A stretch of DNA of 20,748 nt from a virus. The translations under genes and the position numbers were made by a program. Position 1 is the first letter of the stretch. Each line of letters opens with the position of its first letter. Positions 6,998-13,000 of the stretch are shown in pieces. The notes beneath the pieces are model-generated. The model made no database searches. It saw only the letters and a program-made list of their open reading frames with translations, and had not been told where the DNA came from. Location of the stretch: positions 1 to 20,748 of the IMG/VR virus record IMGVR_UViG_3300009604_001167; one strand, 5' to 3'.

Positions 6998-7232
6998 AGT
7001 AAGAGAACTTATCGGGAAAGACACCGATCCTCGTGTGGTCAGAGTGTTGGAAGGACTAGCTGAAAGCCAGAATGTACTAGGACAACAGCTAGCAGCCCTG
7101 ACTGAAGTCGTAGATGGCATGATAGACGTGGTCGCCAGTACACAAACCGTTGCTGTGAATATGAAGAACTTATTGGAAAGGGTAGATAAGAGGGGAACCC
7201 AAGGAGATGGCCCAGAATCATCCACAATTTAA
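6984..7232 (+). CDS. hypothetical helical protein, 82 aa
   Basis: Predicted almost fully helical, with a regular pattern of small hydrophobic residues (LGQQLAALTEVVDGMIDVVA) that suggests a coiled-coil or helical bundle oligomer. The family is unknown. GGAGA eight bases before the ATG supports the start. Its 3' end overlaps the nuclease gene by 26 bases, so its translation may drive that gene. Confidence 0.65.
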   Translation: MKAREVRELIGKDTDPRVVRVLEGLAESQNVLGQQLAALTEVVDGMIDVVASTQTVAVNMKNLLERVDKRGTQGDGPESSTI

Positions 7233-8328
7233 CCTAGTCTCTATTACGACTAGAAAGACCAACGAGAAAGATAAAGCAGAACTGATTCCATACGATCACA
7301 CTAAATGCTCTAACATTAATACTTGCCCTACATGGGGAGTAATTAGATACTCTCTCCACAAGAAGATGGAAGGAGCAAGTCGTGCAATGGCTCTTGAAGC
7401 TGGAGCAGCAGCACATGAAGGGTTCGCAGCAGTTAAGTGGTATCAATTCCACTCTAAGCAAGCTGTAACTACTACATTGTCACGTATAGCAGAGAACCAG
7501 GGCGCTCGTATCTTTGGTGAAGATAGGTTCGAACGCATGAAGAACACACTATCAAAGACTGCAAACGAGAGAACTAATGTCATCAACTTCACCTTGGAAG
7601 CTCTGTATAGCAGCGACTTCTACGACGATCCAAATGACCGCAACAGAACCGTTTCAAATATCTCTGAATCACTCATCGCCTATATCGATAGATGGGACAT
7701 GGATAGATATCCGATCTGGATCAGAGACGAGGAAGACCCCTACTCTGATTTGGGTATCGAAATACCATACGATATACGAGTGGACGTTGTTTATTCCATC
7801 GGGAGTGGACGAACTGCCAAAGAACATCACAAGGCTATTCGATACACCGGCAAGATCGACGGTCTCGGATGGGATGCGCCAGGCGTGCTCATCTCTATGG
7901 AAAACAAGACCGGCGCTAGAATTGATGATGCTTGGCTTGCCCAGTGGATCTTATCCCACCAGATCACAGGTTACAACGTCGCAGCAACTACATTCACTGG
8001 AGTGGAATGTACTAGGGCATTCGTAGAAGGTATGAAGATACCATTAGGCAAAGTAGTCTCTGATGGTATCAGAAAAGAAGCAGTAAATAGATCACAGACA
8101 ATGTTCTCTAAATGGGTAGAGTGGCTTATACACACTGTTGAGATAGATGAACGCTATCGTGATCAACCACTAGATGCACCTATGTATACTCATTCTTGTA
8201 ACAGATACTTTAGACCATGCTCATTTGTTCCACTATGCGCCGAAGATGACAGAGAGCAGAAAGAGTTAATATTAGAGGAGATGACACACGATGAGTGGTC
8301 CCCGCTTGAAGACTCAGTACAAGGTTAG
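7207..8328 (+). CDS. Cas4/RecB-like PD-(D/E)XK nuclease with likely Fe-S cluster
   Basis: A 373-residue nuclease of the PD-(D/E)XK superfamily. Motif I is A-x-x-x-G-x-x-x-H-E (AGAAAHE, near 65-71); motif II is GKIDG with Asp218; motif III is ENK with Glu232 and Lys234; a following helix carries QITGYNVAA, the usual Q/Y motif. Cys34 and Cys40 near the N-terminus and C331, C338, C344 near the end match the split cysteine set that holds a 4Fe-4S cluster in Cas4, AddB and related phage nucleases. The likely role is 5'-3' or single-strand exonuclease work in replication and recombination, with the Sak4-like protein encoded just downstream. It starts about ten bases after AGGGGA. It is not part of a CRISPR locus: no cas1, cas2 or repeats are visible. 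Confidence 0.82.
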   Translation: MAQNHPQFNLVSITTRKTNEKDKAELIPYDHTKCSNINTCPTWGVIRYSLHKKMEGASRAMALEAGAAAHEGFAAVKWYQFHSKQAVTTTLSRIAENQGARIFGEDRFERMKNTLSKTANERTNVINFTLEALYSSDFYDDPNDRNRTVSNISESLIAYIDRWDMDRYPIWIRDEEDPYSDLGIEIPYDIRVDVVYSIGSGRTAKEHHKAIRYTGKIDGLGWDAPGVLISMENKTGARIDDAWLAQWILSHQITGYNVAATTFTGVECTRAFVEGMKIPLGKVVSDGIRKEAVNRSQTMFSKWVEWLIHTVEIDERYRDQPLDAPMYTHSCNRYFRPCSFVPLCAEDDREQKELILEEMTHDEWSPLEDSVQG

Positions 8329-8512
8329 GGTAAGAGGTAAACTAGGAAAGTCTTTCTACGACTCTTATCATCCCGCGGCTCAGAAGTTAATGAAACGTAT
8401 ACCCAAATGGTTAAAAGACCCTAACCACTGGGTAGATTACCGCGAACAAAATCTTGGTGGCAACGAAGTAGAAGCAACATTGGAGTTTTGGGAAGATGGA
8501 AGAGTTACCTGA
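8291..8512 (+). CDS. hypothetical protein, 73 aa
   Basis: A small basic protein between nuclease and recombinase genes, of no family I recognise. It begins with a basic strand (YKVRVRGKLGKSF) and contains a Trp-rich middle (PKWLKDPNHWVDYRE). Its position and charge make a nucleic-acid or partner-binding accessory role possible, which is inference only. GAGGAG lies about ten bases before the ATG. It overlaps the nuclease gene by 38 bases and the Sak4-like gene by 17 bases, an unusually compressed arrangement. Confidence 0.6.
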   Translation: MSGPRLKTQYKVRVRGKLGKSFYDSYHPAAQKLMKRIPKWLKDPNHWVDYREQNLGGNEVEATLEFWEDGRVT

Positions 8513-9323
8513 AATCAGCTTCGGAGGAGTTAAACTTGAAACGCCAAAAACAAAACAAAAACGTATATCAGCACTGCTCTGGGGTCCAGCCGGTCAAGGG
8601 AAGACTACTCTTGCTGGCACTGCGCCTGGAAGAAAACTATGGATCAACTTTGACGTTGACGGTACTAATGCTGTGTCTTATAGGGATGATGTTGCTGTAT
8701 TTGATTTAGCGCCTTCTCCCAATAACATAGTAATGAAGTTTAGAAAAGGTATACCAGCAGAGGTTAGTGAAGCCATCGAGCAATACGATCCAGATACTAT
8801 AGTAATCGATTCACTAACAAACTTTGGCGAGAAAGCACTTGCTCATGGTATCATCGAAGCACAGGGTACATCAAAAGGACGCAAGGCAACCATCGAAGAC
8901 CCAGGCTATGCAGGATATGGCAATAAGAATGTCTGGACAAGACTTATAGTTAAGAACTTCTTAGAAGAAACAGCAAAGTTAAATAAGCATGTTATCTTCA
9001 TCGCTCACGAAGACAAACCTTTAATGGACGATCAAGGCATCGTACTCTATATATCTATTATGTTAGGAAGCTCACTGAACGCACAGGTTCCGATCGACTT
9101 CTCGGAAGTGTGGCACGTTTCCGACACAGGTAAAGAACGACGCATTGCCATTAGACAGTCGAGAAGCCGTAGACCGATGAAGTCCCGAATGTTTATCTCG
9201 TCAGGAGACCCTGAGTTCGTCTGGAACTACGATGCAGACACCGATGAAGGTTCGGGAATATCTGACTGGTATGATCAATGGTCATCCAATGACGGGAAGA
9301 AAATAGAACTTCCCACTAAGTAA
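8496..9323 (+). CDS. Sak4-like RecA-fold ATPase (AAA_24 type)
   Basis: A 275-residue P-loop ATPase. Walker A is GPAGQGKT (30-37), Walker B is TIVIDS (about 102-107), and a conserved strand reads HVIFIAHED (about 167-175). Short length and the absence of RecA's N- and C-terminal extensions fit phage Sak4 single-strand annealing proteins. These pair homologous single strands with help from a cognate ssDNA-binding protein, and here a candidate for that partner follows directly. With the exonuclease upstream this makes a recombination cassette. The start has GGAG about nine bases upstream. The assignment to Sak4 rather than another small AAA ATPase rests on motifs and neighbours. Confidence 0.78.
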   Translation: MEELPEISFGGVKLETPKTKQKRISALLWGPAGQGKTTLAGTAPGRKLWINFDVDGTNAVSYRDDVAVFDLAPSPNNIVMKFRKGIPAEVSEAIEQYDPDTIVIDSLTNFGEKALAHGIIEAQGTSKGRKATIEDPGYAGYGNKNVWTRLIVKNFLEETAKLNKHVIFIAHEDKPLMDDQGIVLYISIMLGSSLNAQVPIDFSEVWHVSDTGKERRIAIRQSRSRRPMKSRMFISSGDPEFVWNYDADTDEGSGISDWYDQWSSNDGKKIELPTK

Positions 9324-9459
9324 ATAAGAAACTAACTACTACATATAGTGTGTAGTAGTAGGCGCTGCTACTAAGTCTTGGGGCTGGACTTTGTAGCGGA
9401 TTACCACTACTATGTTCAGTTCCAAAAACCTGAAACGTGTAACACAAAGGACACACAAA
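9324..9459 (+). promoter_or_regulatory. hairpin-rich intergenic leader
   Basis: This 136-base gap contains no gene but repeated CTACTA/TAGTAG elements. CTACTACA (9336-9343) pairs with TGTAGTAG (9351-9358); alternatively TAGTAG (9356-9361) can pair with CTACTA (9368-9373). The two stems share bases and so exclude one another, as in attenuators. A TATAGT at 9344-9349 resembles a -10 box but lacks a -35. It lies between the Sak4-like gene and the ssDNA-binding-like gene. Confidence 0.3.
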
Positions 9460-9882
9460 ATGGCAGACTTTCAAGACCTCGGTTCCATTATCGAGTACAG
9501 TGTAGACTTATCTAAACAAGACGCCCCCGAGCCTCTTCCCGCTGGTGAGTATACAGCGCAGGTTCGCTCCGCTATGCAGAAGACCTCCCAACGAGGCACA
9601 CGTTACGGAGAAGTAGCTTTCCATATCAGTTCGGATCAGTACCCGCCTGATTTCACGGAAGGCAACCCAGATGGTACAACCATTATGTATCGTAGGGTAT
9701 CCCTTGAGGACAACGCTCAAGCACGTTACGGTACTAAGCGTTTCATCGAAGCGTTAGGTGCACCACTGGGGAAAAAGATAGATGTCAACGATTGGGTCGG
9801 CTCAGAAGCTGCTGTCGAAGTTGGTAGCGAAACCTGGGAAGGTACGCCCCGCGCTGTCATCACTCGCGTTCGGGCAACTTAG
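9460..9882 (+). CDS. probable ssDNA-binding protein, DUF669-like
   Basis: A 140-residue acidic protein. The pattern of an early PLPAGEYTAQVRSA strand pair, a middle helix (RYGTKRFIEALGAP) and a closing WVGSEAAVEVGSETWEGTP strand set resembles DUF669-type phage proteins, which are thought to bind single-stranded DNA through an OB fold. The placement directly after a Sak4-like ATPase supports this, since Sak4 proteins act with such partners. The ATG at 9460 has AAAGGA eight bases upstream; an ATG at 9412 in frame has no ribosome binding site and lies in the structured leader. An intrinsic terminator follows 14 bases after the stop. Confidence 0.6.
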   Translation: MADFQDLGSIIEYSVDLSKQDAPEPLPAGEYTAQVRSAMQKTSQRGTRYGEVAFHISSDQYPPDFTEGNPDGTTIMYRRVSLEDNAQARYGTKRFIEALGAPLGKKIDVNDWVGSEAAVEVGSETWEGTPRAVITRVRAT

Positions 9883-9895
9883 CCTGGACTGGAAT

Positions 9896-9929
9896 AGAGG
9901 TAGTGTCTTGAGTTGACACTGCCTCTTTT
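9896..9929 (+). terminator. intrinsic terminator overlapping a promoter
   Basis: AGAGGTAGTGTC (9896-9907) pairs with GACACTGCCTCT (9915-9926) over 12 bp with one wobble and a 7-base loop, followed by a short T run (9926-9929). It ends the operon after the ssDNA-binding-like gene. The loop and right arm contain the TTGACA of the next promoter. Confidence 0.75.
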
Positions 9930-9941
9930 CTATAGTACATT
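9913..9941 (+). promoter_or_regulatory. sigma70-like promoter
   Basis: TTGACA (9913-9918), a 17-base spacer, and TACATT (9936-9941, four of six matches). It lies 39 bases before the 64-aa gene, and its -35 is embedded in the terminator stem. A closer TATAGT (9931-9936) has only 12 bases of spacing and is unlikely to be the -10. Confidence 0.45.
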
Positions 9942-9979
9942 GTCTCAATCATCAACCAGCCAATGAAGGGGTATACCTA

Positions 9980-10174
9980 ATGGCAGATGACGCACCAAAA
10001 CGTAAACCGCAAAAGGCTCGCAAGGTCATTATGGTGATCAAGTCGCGTGCTGGCGACCAAATCGACAAGCATGATATTGAAGTGCTTGGTGCCACACGGG
10101 ACGGAGCAACGGCTCTTGAACTTATGGAGTCTAATCCTGGCGCGACTTACATTACGGTAGATGCTGTCTCGTAA
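9980..10174 (+). CDS. hypothetical protein, 64 aa
   Basis: A short protein with a basic N-terminus (KRKPQKARK) and a compact alpha/beta rest: strand (VIMVIKSRAG), strand (DIEVLGATRDG), helix (ATALELMESNP), strand (TYITVDAVS). I recognise no family. GAAGGGG eight bases before the ATG is a good ribosome binding site. It is transcribed alone, between its own promoter and its own terminator, which suggests a need for separate dosage from the replication genes. Confidence 0.65.
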   Translation: MADDAPKRKPQKARKVIMVIKSRAGDQIDKHDIEVLGATRDGATALELMESNPGATYITVDAVS

Positions 10175-10203
10175 GACGGTACGCAGAGACAAAATCAGCA
10201 ATC

Positions 10204-10233
10204 GGGCGGCATTCGAAGGGGTGCCGCCCTTTT
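10204..10233 (+). terminator. intrinsic terminator
   Basis: GGGCGGCA (10204-10211) pairs perfectly with TGCCGCCC (10222-10229), with a 10-base loop, followed by TTTT (10230-10233). It isolates the monocistronic 64-aa gene. The T run leads straight into a candidate promoter for the next gene. Confidence 0.8.
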
Positions 10234-10261
10234 GCTATTCTACTGCGACACACAACATAAT
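10232..10261 (+). promoter_or_regulatory. candidate sigma70-like promoter
   Basis: TTGCTA (10232-10237), an 18-base spacer, and CATAAT (10256-10261, five of six matches). The predicted transcript start lies just before the ATG at 10277, leaving a leader of about ten bases or less. The -35 overlaps the terminator T run. Confidence 0.4.
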
Positions 10262-10276
10262 ACTCATAGGTACACA

Positions 10277-10675
10277 ATGCGAATTACAATCATTGGGTCT
10301 ACCTATTTCCACAAACAGTGGAGAGAAGTGGAACGGAGCTTAACGCTACAAGGACACAGAGTTGATGGATTGATAGAACAGTCTACGAAAGATATAGTTG
10401 AAAACGACCCCAAGGCTGTTGCGGGATCGATGATAAGAATGGCAGCAGTTCAACTATCAAAGATAGTATACTGCGACTGTGTTTATGTACTTAACGTAAA
10501 CGATCTTATAGGTGAGGGAACGGCACTTGCGATAGAGTTTGCTGCTTCATTAGATAAGGATATTGTATTTCATTCAGACGCAGATGGAGGTTATCCACAT
10601 GATATCCCTGTATTTGCTTATCAAATGAAGCTCAGTCCTGAAAGTGAAGAAGACTCCGAAAACAATAGTGCTTGA
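10277..10675 (+). CDS. nucleoside 2-deoxyribosyltransferase-like protein
   Basis: A 132-residue protein with the look of the nucleoside 2-deoxyribosyltransferase / DUF4406-type fold. The N-terminus is MRITIIGSTYFHKQW, the family's isGs..F pattern. The middle has CVYVLNVNDLIGEGTALAIEFAASLDKDIVF, with Asn, Gly-Glu-Gly and a Glu in the conserved helix where the family keeps its catalytic glutamate. Such enzymes exchange bases between deoxynucleosides or hydrolyse deoxynucleotides, and would act in nucleotide salvage. Substrate cannot be read from sequence. The start at 10277 follows AGG six bases upstream; a longer frame beginning at 10232 would start inside the terminator T run. The C-terminal tail is acidic and probably disordered. 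Confidence 0.65.
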   Translation: MRITIIGSTYFHKQWREVERSLTLQGHRVDGLIEQSTKDIVENDPKAVAGSMIRMAAVQLSKIVYCDCVYVLNVNDLIGEGTALAIEFAASLDKDIVFHSDADGGYPHDIPVFAYQMKLSPESEEDSENNSA

Positions 10676-10700
10676 CACACAAAAGAAAGTGTGCTATGAG
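10672..10700 (+). promoter_or_regulatory. sigma70-like promoter related to the one at 3719
   Basis: TTGACA (10672-10677), a 17-base spacer, and TATGAG (10695-10700) with TG at 10692-10693. It shares TTGACAC and GTGTGCTA, in the same register, with the promoter at 3719. Its spacer has a CACAC/GTGTG inverted repeat. It would drive the helicase-polymerase operon. Its -10 covers the ATG of the small zinc-ribbon ORF, so that ORF would have to be read from an upstream transcript. Confidence 0.45.
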
Positions 10701-10890
10701 ACACAACTTCGATTGGGTAACTGATTTCTGCAAGAAATGTGGAAAGTCTTTCAAACAGACAATCGATAAAGAAGTCGATGACTGCATTGAGGAGAACAAC
10801 ATATATGGCATCACACACAAAATTGCCAGAAAACAACTATTTTCACAGATACGAACCGCCGCTAAAAGTGACAATCCCACGCCCAACTGA
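10696..10890 (+). CDS. small zinc-ribbon-like protein, 64 aa
   Basis: The N-terminus reads MRHNFDWVTDFCKKCGKSF, with a CxxC knuckle (C12, C15) preceded by His3. This resembles small phage zinc-knuckle proteins of the form H..........CxxCG. A TTG start at 10672 would overlap the previous stop (TTGA) and add a further cysteine five residues before MRHN, completing a C-H-C-C set; neither start has a good ribosome binding site. The rest is helical and basic. Function is unknown; DNA or RNA contact is a reasonable guess. A candidate promoter overlaps its start, so its expression is uncertain. Confidence 0.5.
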   Translation: MRHNFDWVTDFCKKCGKSFKQTIDKEVDDCIEENNIYGITHKIARKQLFSQIRTAAKSDNPTPN

Positions 10891-10912
10891 GATACCACGC
10901 GCAAGAGGAATT

Positions 10913-11107
10913 ATGTCAACCGGAAAGTACGGTGGCAATCTCCGCATCCGTTGCACCAATGCCGAATATGATATGGCTAAAGAGATAGCTGACTCTCTAG
11001 GACTTACTTTAGCTGGATTTGGTAGGTGGTGTATAGTTCGTTGTGCAATGGCTTTGAAAGAGCATAGGGATAATGAATCAGATAATATCGAAGCAGATGG
11101 AGCTTGA
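10913..11107 (+). CDS. ribbon-helix-helix-like DNA-binding protein
   Basis: The segment GGNLRIRCTNAEYDMAKEIA followed by a second helix (TLAGFGRWCIVRCAMALKE) has the strand-helix-helix layout of Arc/MetJ-type regulators: a short strand with alternating polar residues (NLRIRCT) that would enter the DNA major groove as a dimer, then two helices. It may regulate the replication operon that starts just upstream. The start is uncertain. ATG 10913 follows GAGGA closely and avoids overlap with the zinc-ribbon ORF. ATG 10805 with GAGGAG about ten bases upstream would add 36 residues with a proline-rich arm but overlaps that ORF by 86 bases. Confidence 0.55.
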   Translation: MSTGKYGGNLRIRCTNAEYDMAKEIADSLGLTLAGFGRWCIVRCAMALKEHRDNESDNIEADGA

Positions 11108-12386
11108 TGCTACACAGAAAGAAGCAGTACGTGCTTGCACCTCACCCGATAACAGGATCGTAGCTGTAACTGGTCAAGCAGGAACAGGAAAGACTACGAT
11201 ACTAAAACAAGTCTATGAGTTCTGGAAGAGACAGAATAAGGAAGTTGTACTAGCAGCACCAACAGGAAAAGCTGCAAAACGTATTAAGGAGCTAACAGGT
11301 ATACCTGCTATGACGTTTCACCGTCTCCTTGAATACCCAATGCCTGGAGAAATAGATGAAAAGACAGGCAAGGCACTTGTTTCATCAGACCCTAAGTGCG
11401 ATAGAAACAAACCAATTCCTTATGATATTATACTTGGCGACGAGTATGCTATGGTCAATCATGAAGTACATCGTAACCTTCTTGATGCTATGCGTCCTGG
11501 GAGTCTTATACGCATGTTTGGAGATGCTAATCAATTGTCTCCGATCGAGAGTGCCAAGTCTCTTCAGAACAGGCCGTCGCCATTCATGAACATGTTAGAC
11601 AAGTTTAATGGTGTCTGGCTAACTAAGATACATAGACAGGAAGAAGGCAGCGACATTATATCAAACGGTGATCTGATCATACGTGGTGGAATGCCGAAGA
11701 GAAGTAACACATTCATTCTTGATATCACAGATGATCCTGTAGTCGTCATATGTAATAGAGTCCTGGCTGAATTAGATGACGTAGATGACTTTGGCAATAT
11801 AAAAGATGAAGCTGTAGACTTTACAAGTATTCATAATCAGATAATATCCTGCACTAAGAAGGGATGGGTTGGAACAGAATCTCTCAACGCCCAGATTCAA
11901 TCATTAGTACAACCATCAGGTAGAATGTACTGGGAACTCGAACGCCATCAATGGGATGAAAGATCCCATCTTCGTATCTTTGAAGGAGACAAGGTTGTTA
12001 TGATGAAGAACAACTATGGTCTTGAAGTGTTTAATGGAGAGACTGGTATTGTCTCGAAGATAGATGATCAAATGGGGATCGAGATAGACTTTGGAGATAA
12101 GGTCACTACTATACCAACAATTCAAGAGTACGAAGATAGACATGGTTCTAAGTACTTTAATCCTCAGAAAGATATAGACCTTGCATATGTAATCACAACA
12201 CACAAATGTCAGGGTAGTGAGTACGAACACGTCATGTACGTGATGAATAAGTCAAGGAACTTTCTACTGAATAGGAAGAACTTATACACTGGTATATCAA
12301 GAGCTCGTAAGTCTGTTAGATTGGTTACAGATCAACGAGCCTTGTCTCTATCACTCTATAAGAAGGATGATAAGATAGTCAGATGA
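11073..12386 (+). CDS. RecD/Dda-like SF1 DNA helicase
   Basis: A 437-residue superfamily 1 helicase. Walker A is GQAGTGKT (34-41). Walker B is ILGDEYAMV (about 118-126; DE box). Motif III is GDANQLSP (about 149-156), motif IV is KIHRQ, the C-terminal RecA fold has THKCQGSEYEHVMYV (motif V, about 374-388), and motif VI is YTGISRARKSV. This order and the short length fit SF1B 5'-3' helicases such as T4 Dda and the RecD C-terminal half. Its likely role is origin opening, fork restart or displacement of bound proteins in phage replication. It overlaps the RHH gene by 35 bases and ends in ATGA overlap with the kinase. An internal ATG at 11097 is possible but less well placed. Confidence 0.88.
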   Translation: MNQIISKQMELDATQKEAVRACTSPDNRIVAVTGQAGTGKTTILKQVYEFWKRQNKEVVLAAPTGKAAKRIKELTGIPAMTFHRLLEYPMPGEIDEKTGKALVSSDPKCDRNKPIPYDIILGDEYAMVNHEVHRNLLDAMRPGSLIRMFGDANQLSPIESAKSLQNRPSPFMNMLDKFNGVWLTKIHRQEEGSDIISNGDLIIRGGMPKRSNTFILDITDDPVVVICNRVLAELDDVDDFGNIKDEAVDFTSIHNQIISCTKKGWVGTESLNAQIQSLVQPSGRMYWELERHQWDERSHLRIFEGDKVVMMKNNYGLEVFNGETGIVSKIDDQMGIEIDFGDKVTTIPTIQEYEDRHGSKYFNPQKDIDLAYVITTHKCQGSEYEHVMYVMNKSRNFLLNRKNLYTGISRARKSVRLVTDQRALSLSLYKKDDKIVR

Positions 12387-13000
12387 CTGAAATCATAATA
12401 GTCAATGGCCCACCAGGCTGCGGTAAAGACATGGCAGTTACATACCTAAAGAAGGACATACCAAACTGTGAAGTATTTAGGTTTGCTGATCCACTCCGTA
12501 AGATATTCAGGGCCATGTTCAACTTCACAGATATACAAACATATAATCTATTGGAGAATCTAAAGGATGAACAGTCCGTCACCTTGGGATACGCAGACTG
12601 GCCTGCAAGTGATGCACCTGCAACAAGAAGCCCAAGAGAAGTTCTTATTGATATTAGCGAGAACTATATTAAGCCTATGTTTGGAGATGCTCACTTGGGT
12701 AAACTGGTGGTTAGAGAGATCAATCAAACACCGTGTAGATATGCACTCATTAACGGTGGAGGATTCGACGGAGAGGTTGAAGCTATTGTCAAAGCCTTCA
12801 GCCCAGGAAATGTCTTTATCTTACAAATCGAAAGACCGGGATGCGACTTTGATAATGACAGTAGAGACTGGATTGATTGGAAAAAATGGGGATGTAAAGG
12901 TAAGCGTATAAATAATGAGCATGAACTTGACTTATATCGCATTCAACTTTGGAGGGCTCTACGTTGGATACCAGCGTTAGAAACGAAACTGAACTCCTAA
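12383..13000 (+). CDS. deoxynucleoside monophosphate kinase (T4 gp1-like)
   Basis: A 205-residue P-loop kinase. The N-terminus has VNGPPGCGKD (7-16), the P-loop, followed by a strand leading to FRFADPLRK, where this family binds the deoxynucleotide. SPREVLIDISENYIKPMFG matches the acceptor helix pattern (R.vLq..g......fg) of T4 gene 1-type dNMP kinases. It would phosphorylate dNMPs, including those from degraded host DNA or modified ones, to dNDPs. The exact base range cannot be told. It sits between helicase and polymerase, starts in ATGA overlap with the helicase, and its last 37 bases overlap the polymerase start and carry the polymerase's ribosome binding site. Confidence 0.75.
   Translation: MTEIIIVNGPPGCGKDMAVTYLKKDIPNCEVFRFADPLRKIFRAMFNFTDIQTYNLLENLKDEQSVTLGYADWPASDAPATRSPREVLIDISENYIKPMFGDAHLGKLVVREINQTPCRYALINGGGFDGEVEAIVKAFSPGNVFILQIERPGCDFDNDSRDWIDWKKWGCKGKRINNEHELDLYRIQLWRALRWIPALETKLNS

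Noticed and set aside
7207-8328. Cas4 as evidence of a CRISPR-Cas system
   Set aside because: No direct-repeat array and no cas1, cas2 or effector is visible; phage Cas4-like nucleases commonly serve recombination.
12949-12963. TTG at 12949 as polymerase start
   Set aside because: It overlaps the GGAGG that serves the TTG at 12964 at correct spacing; the downstream start is better supported.
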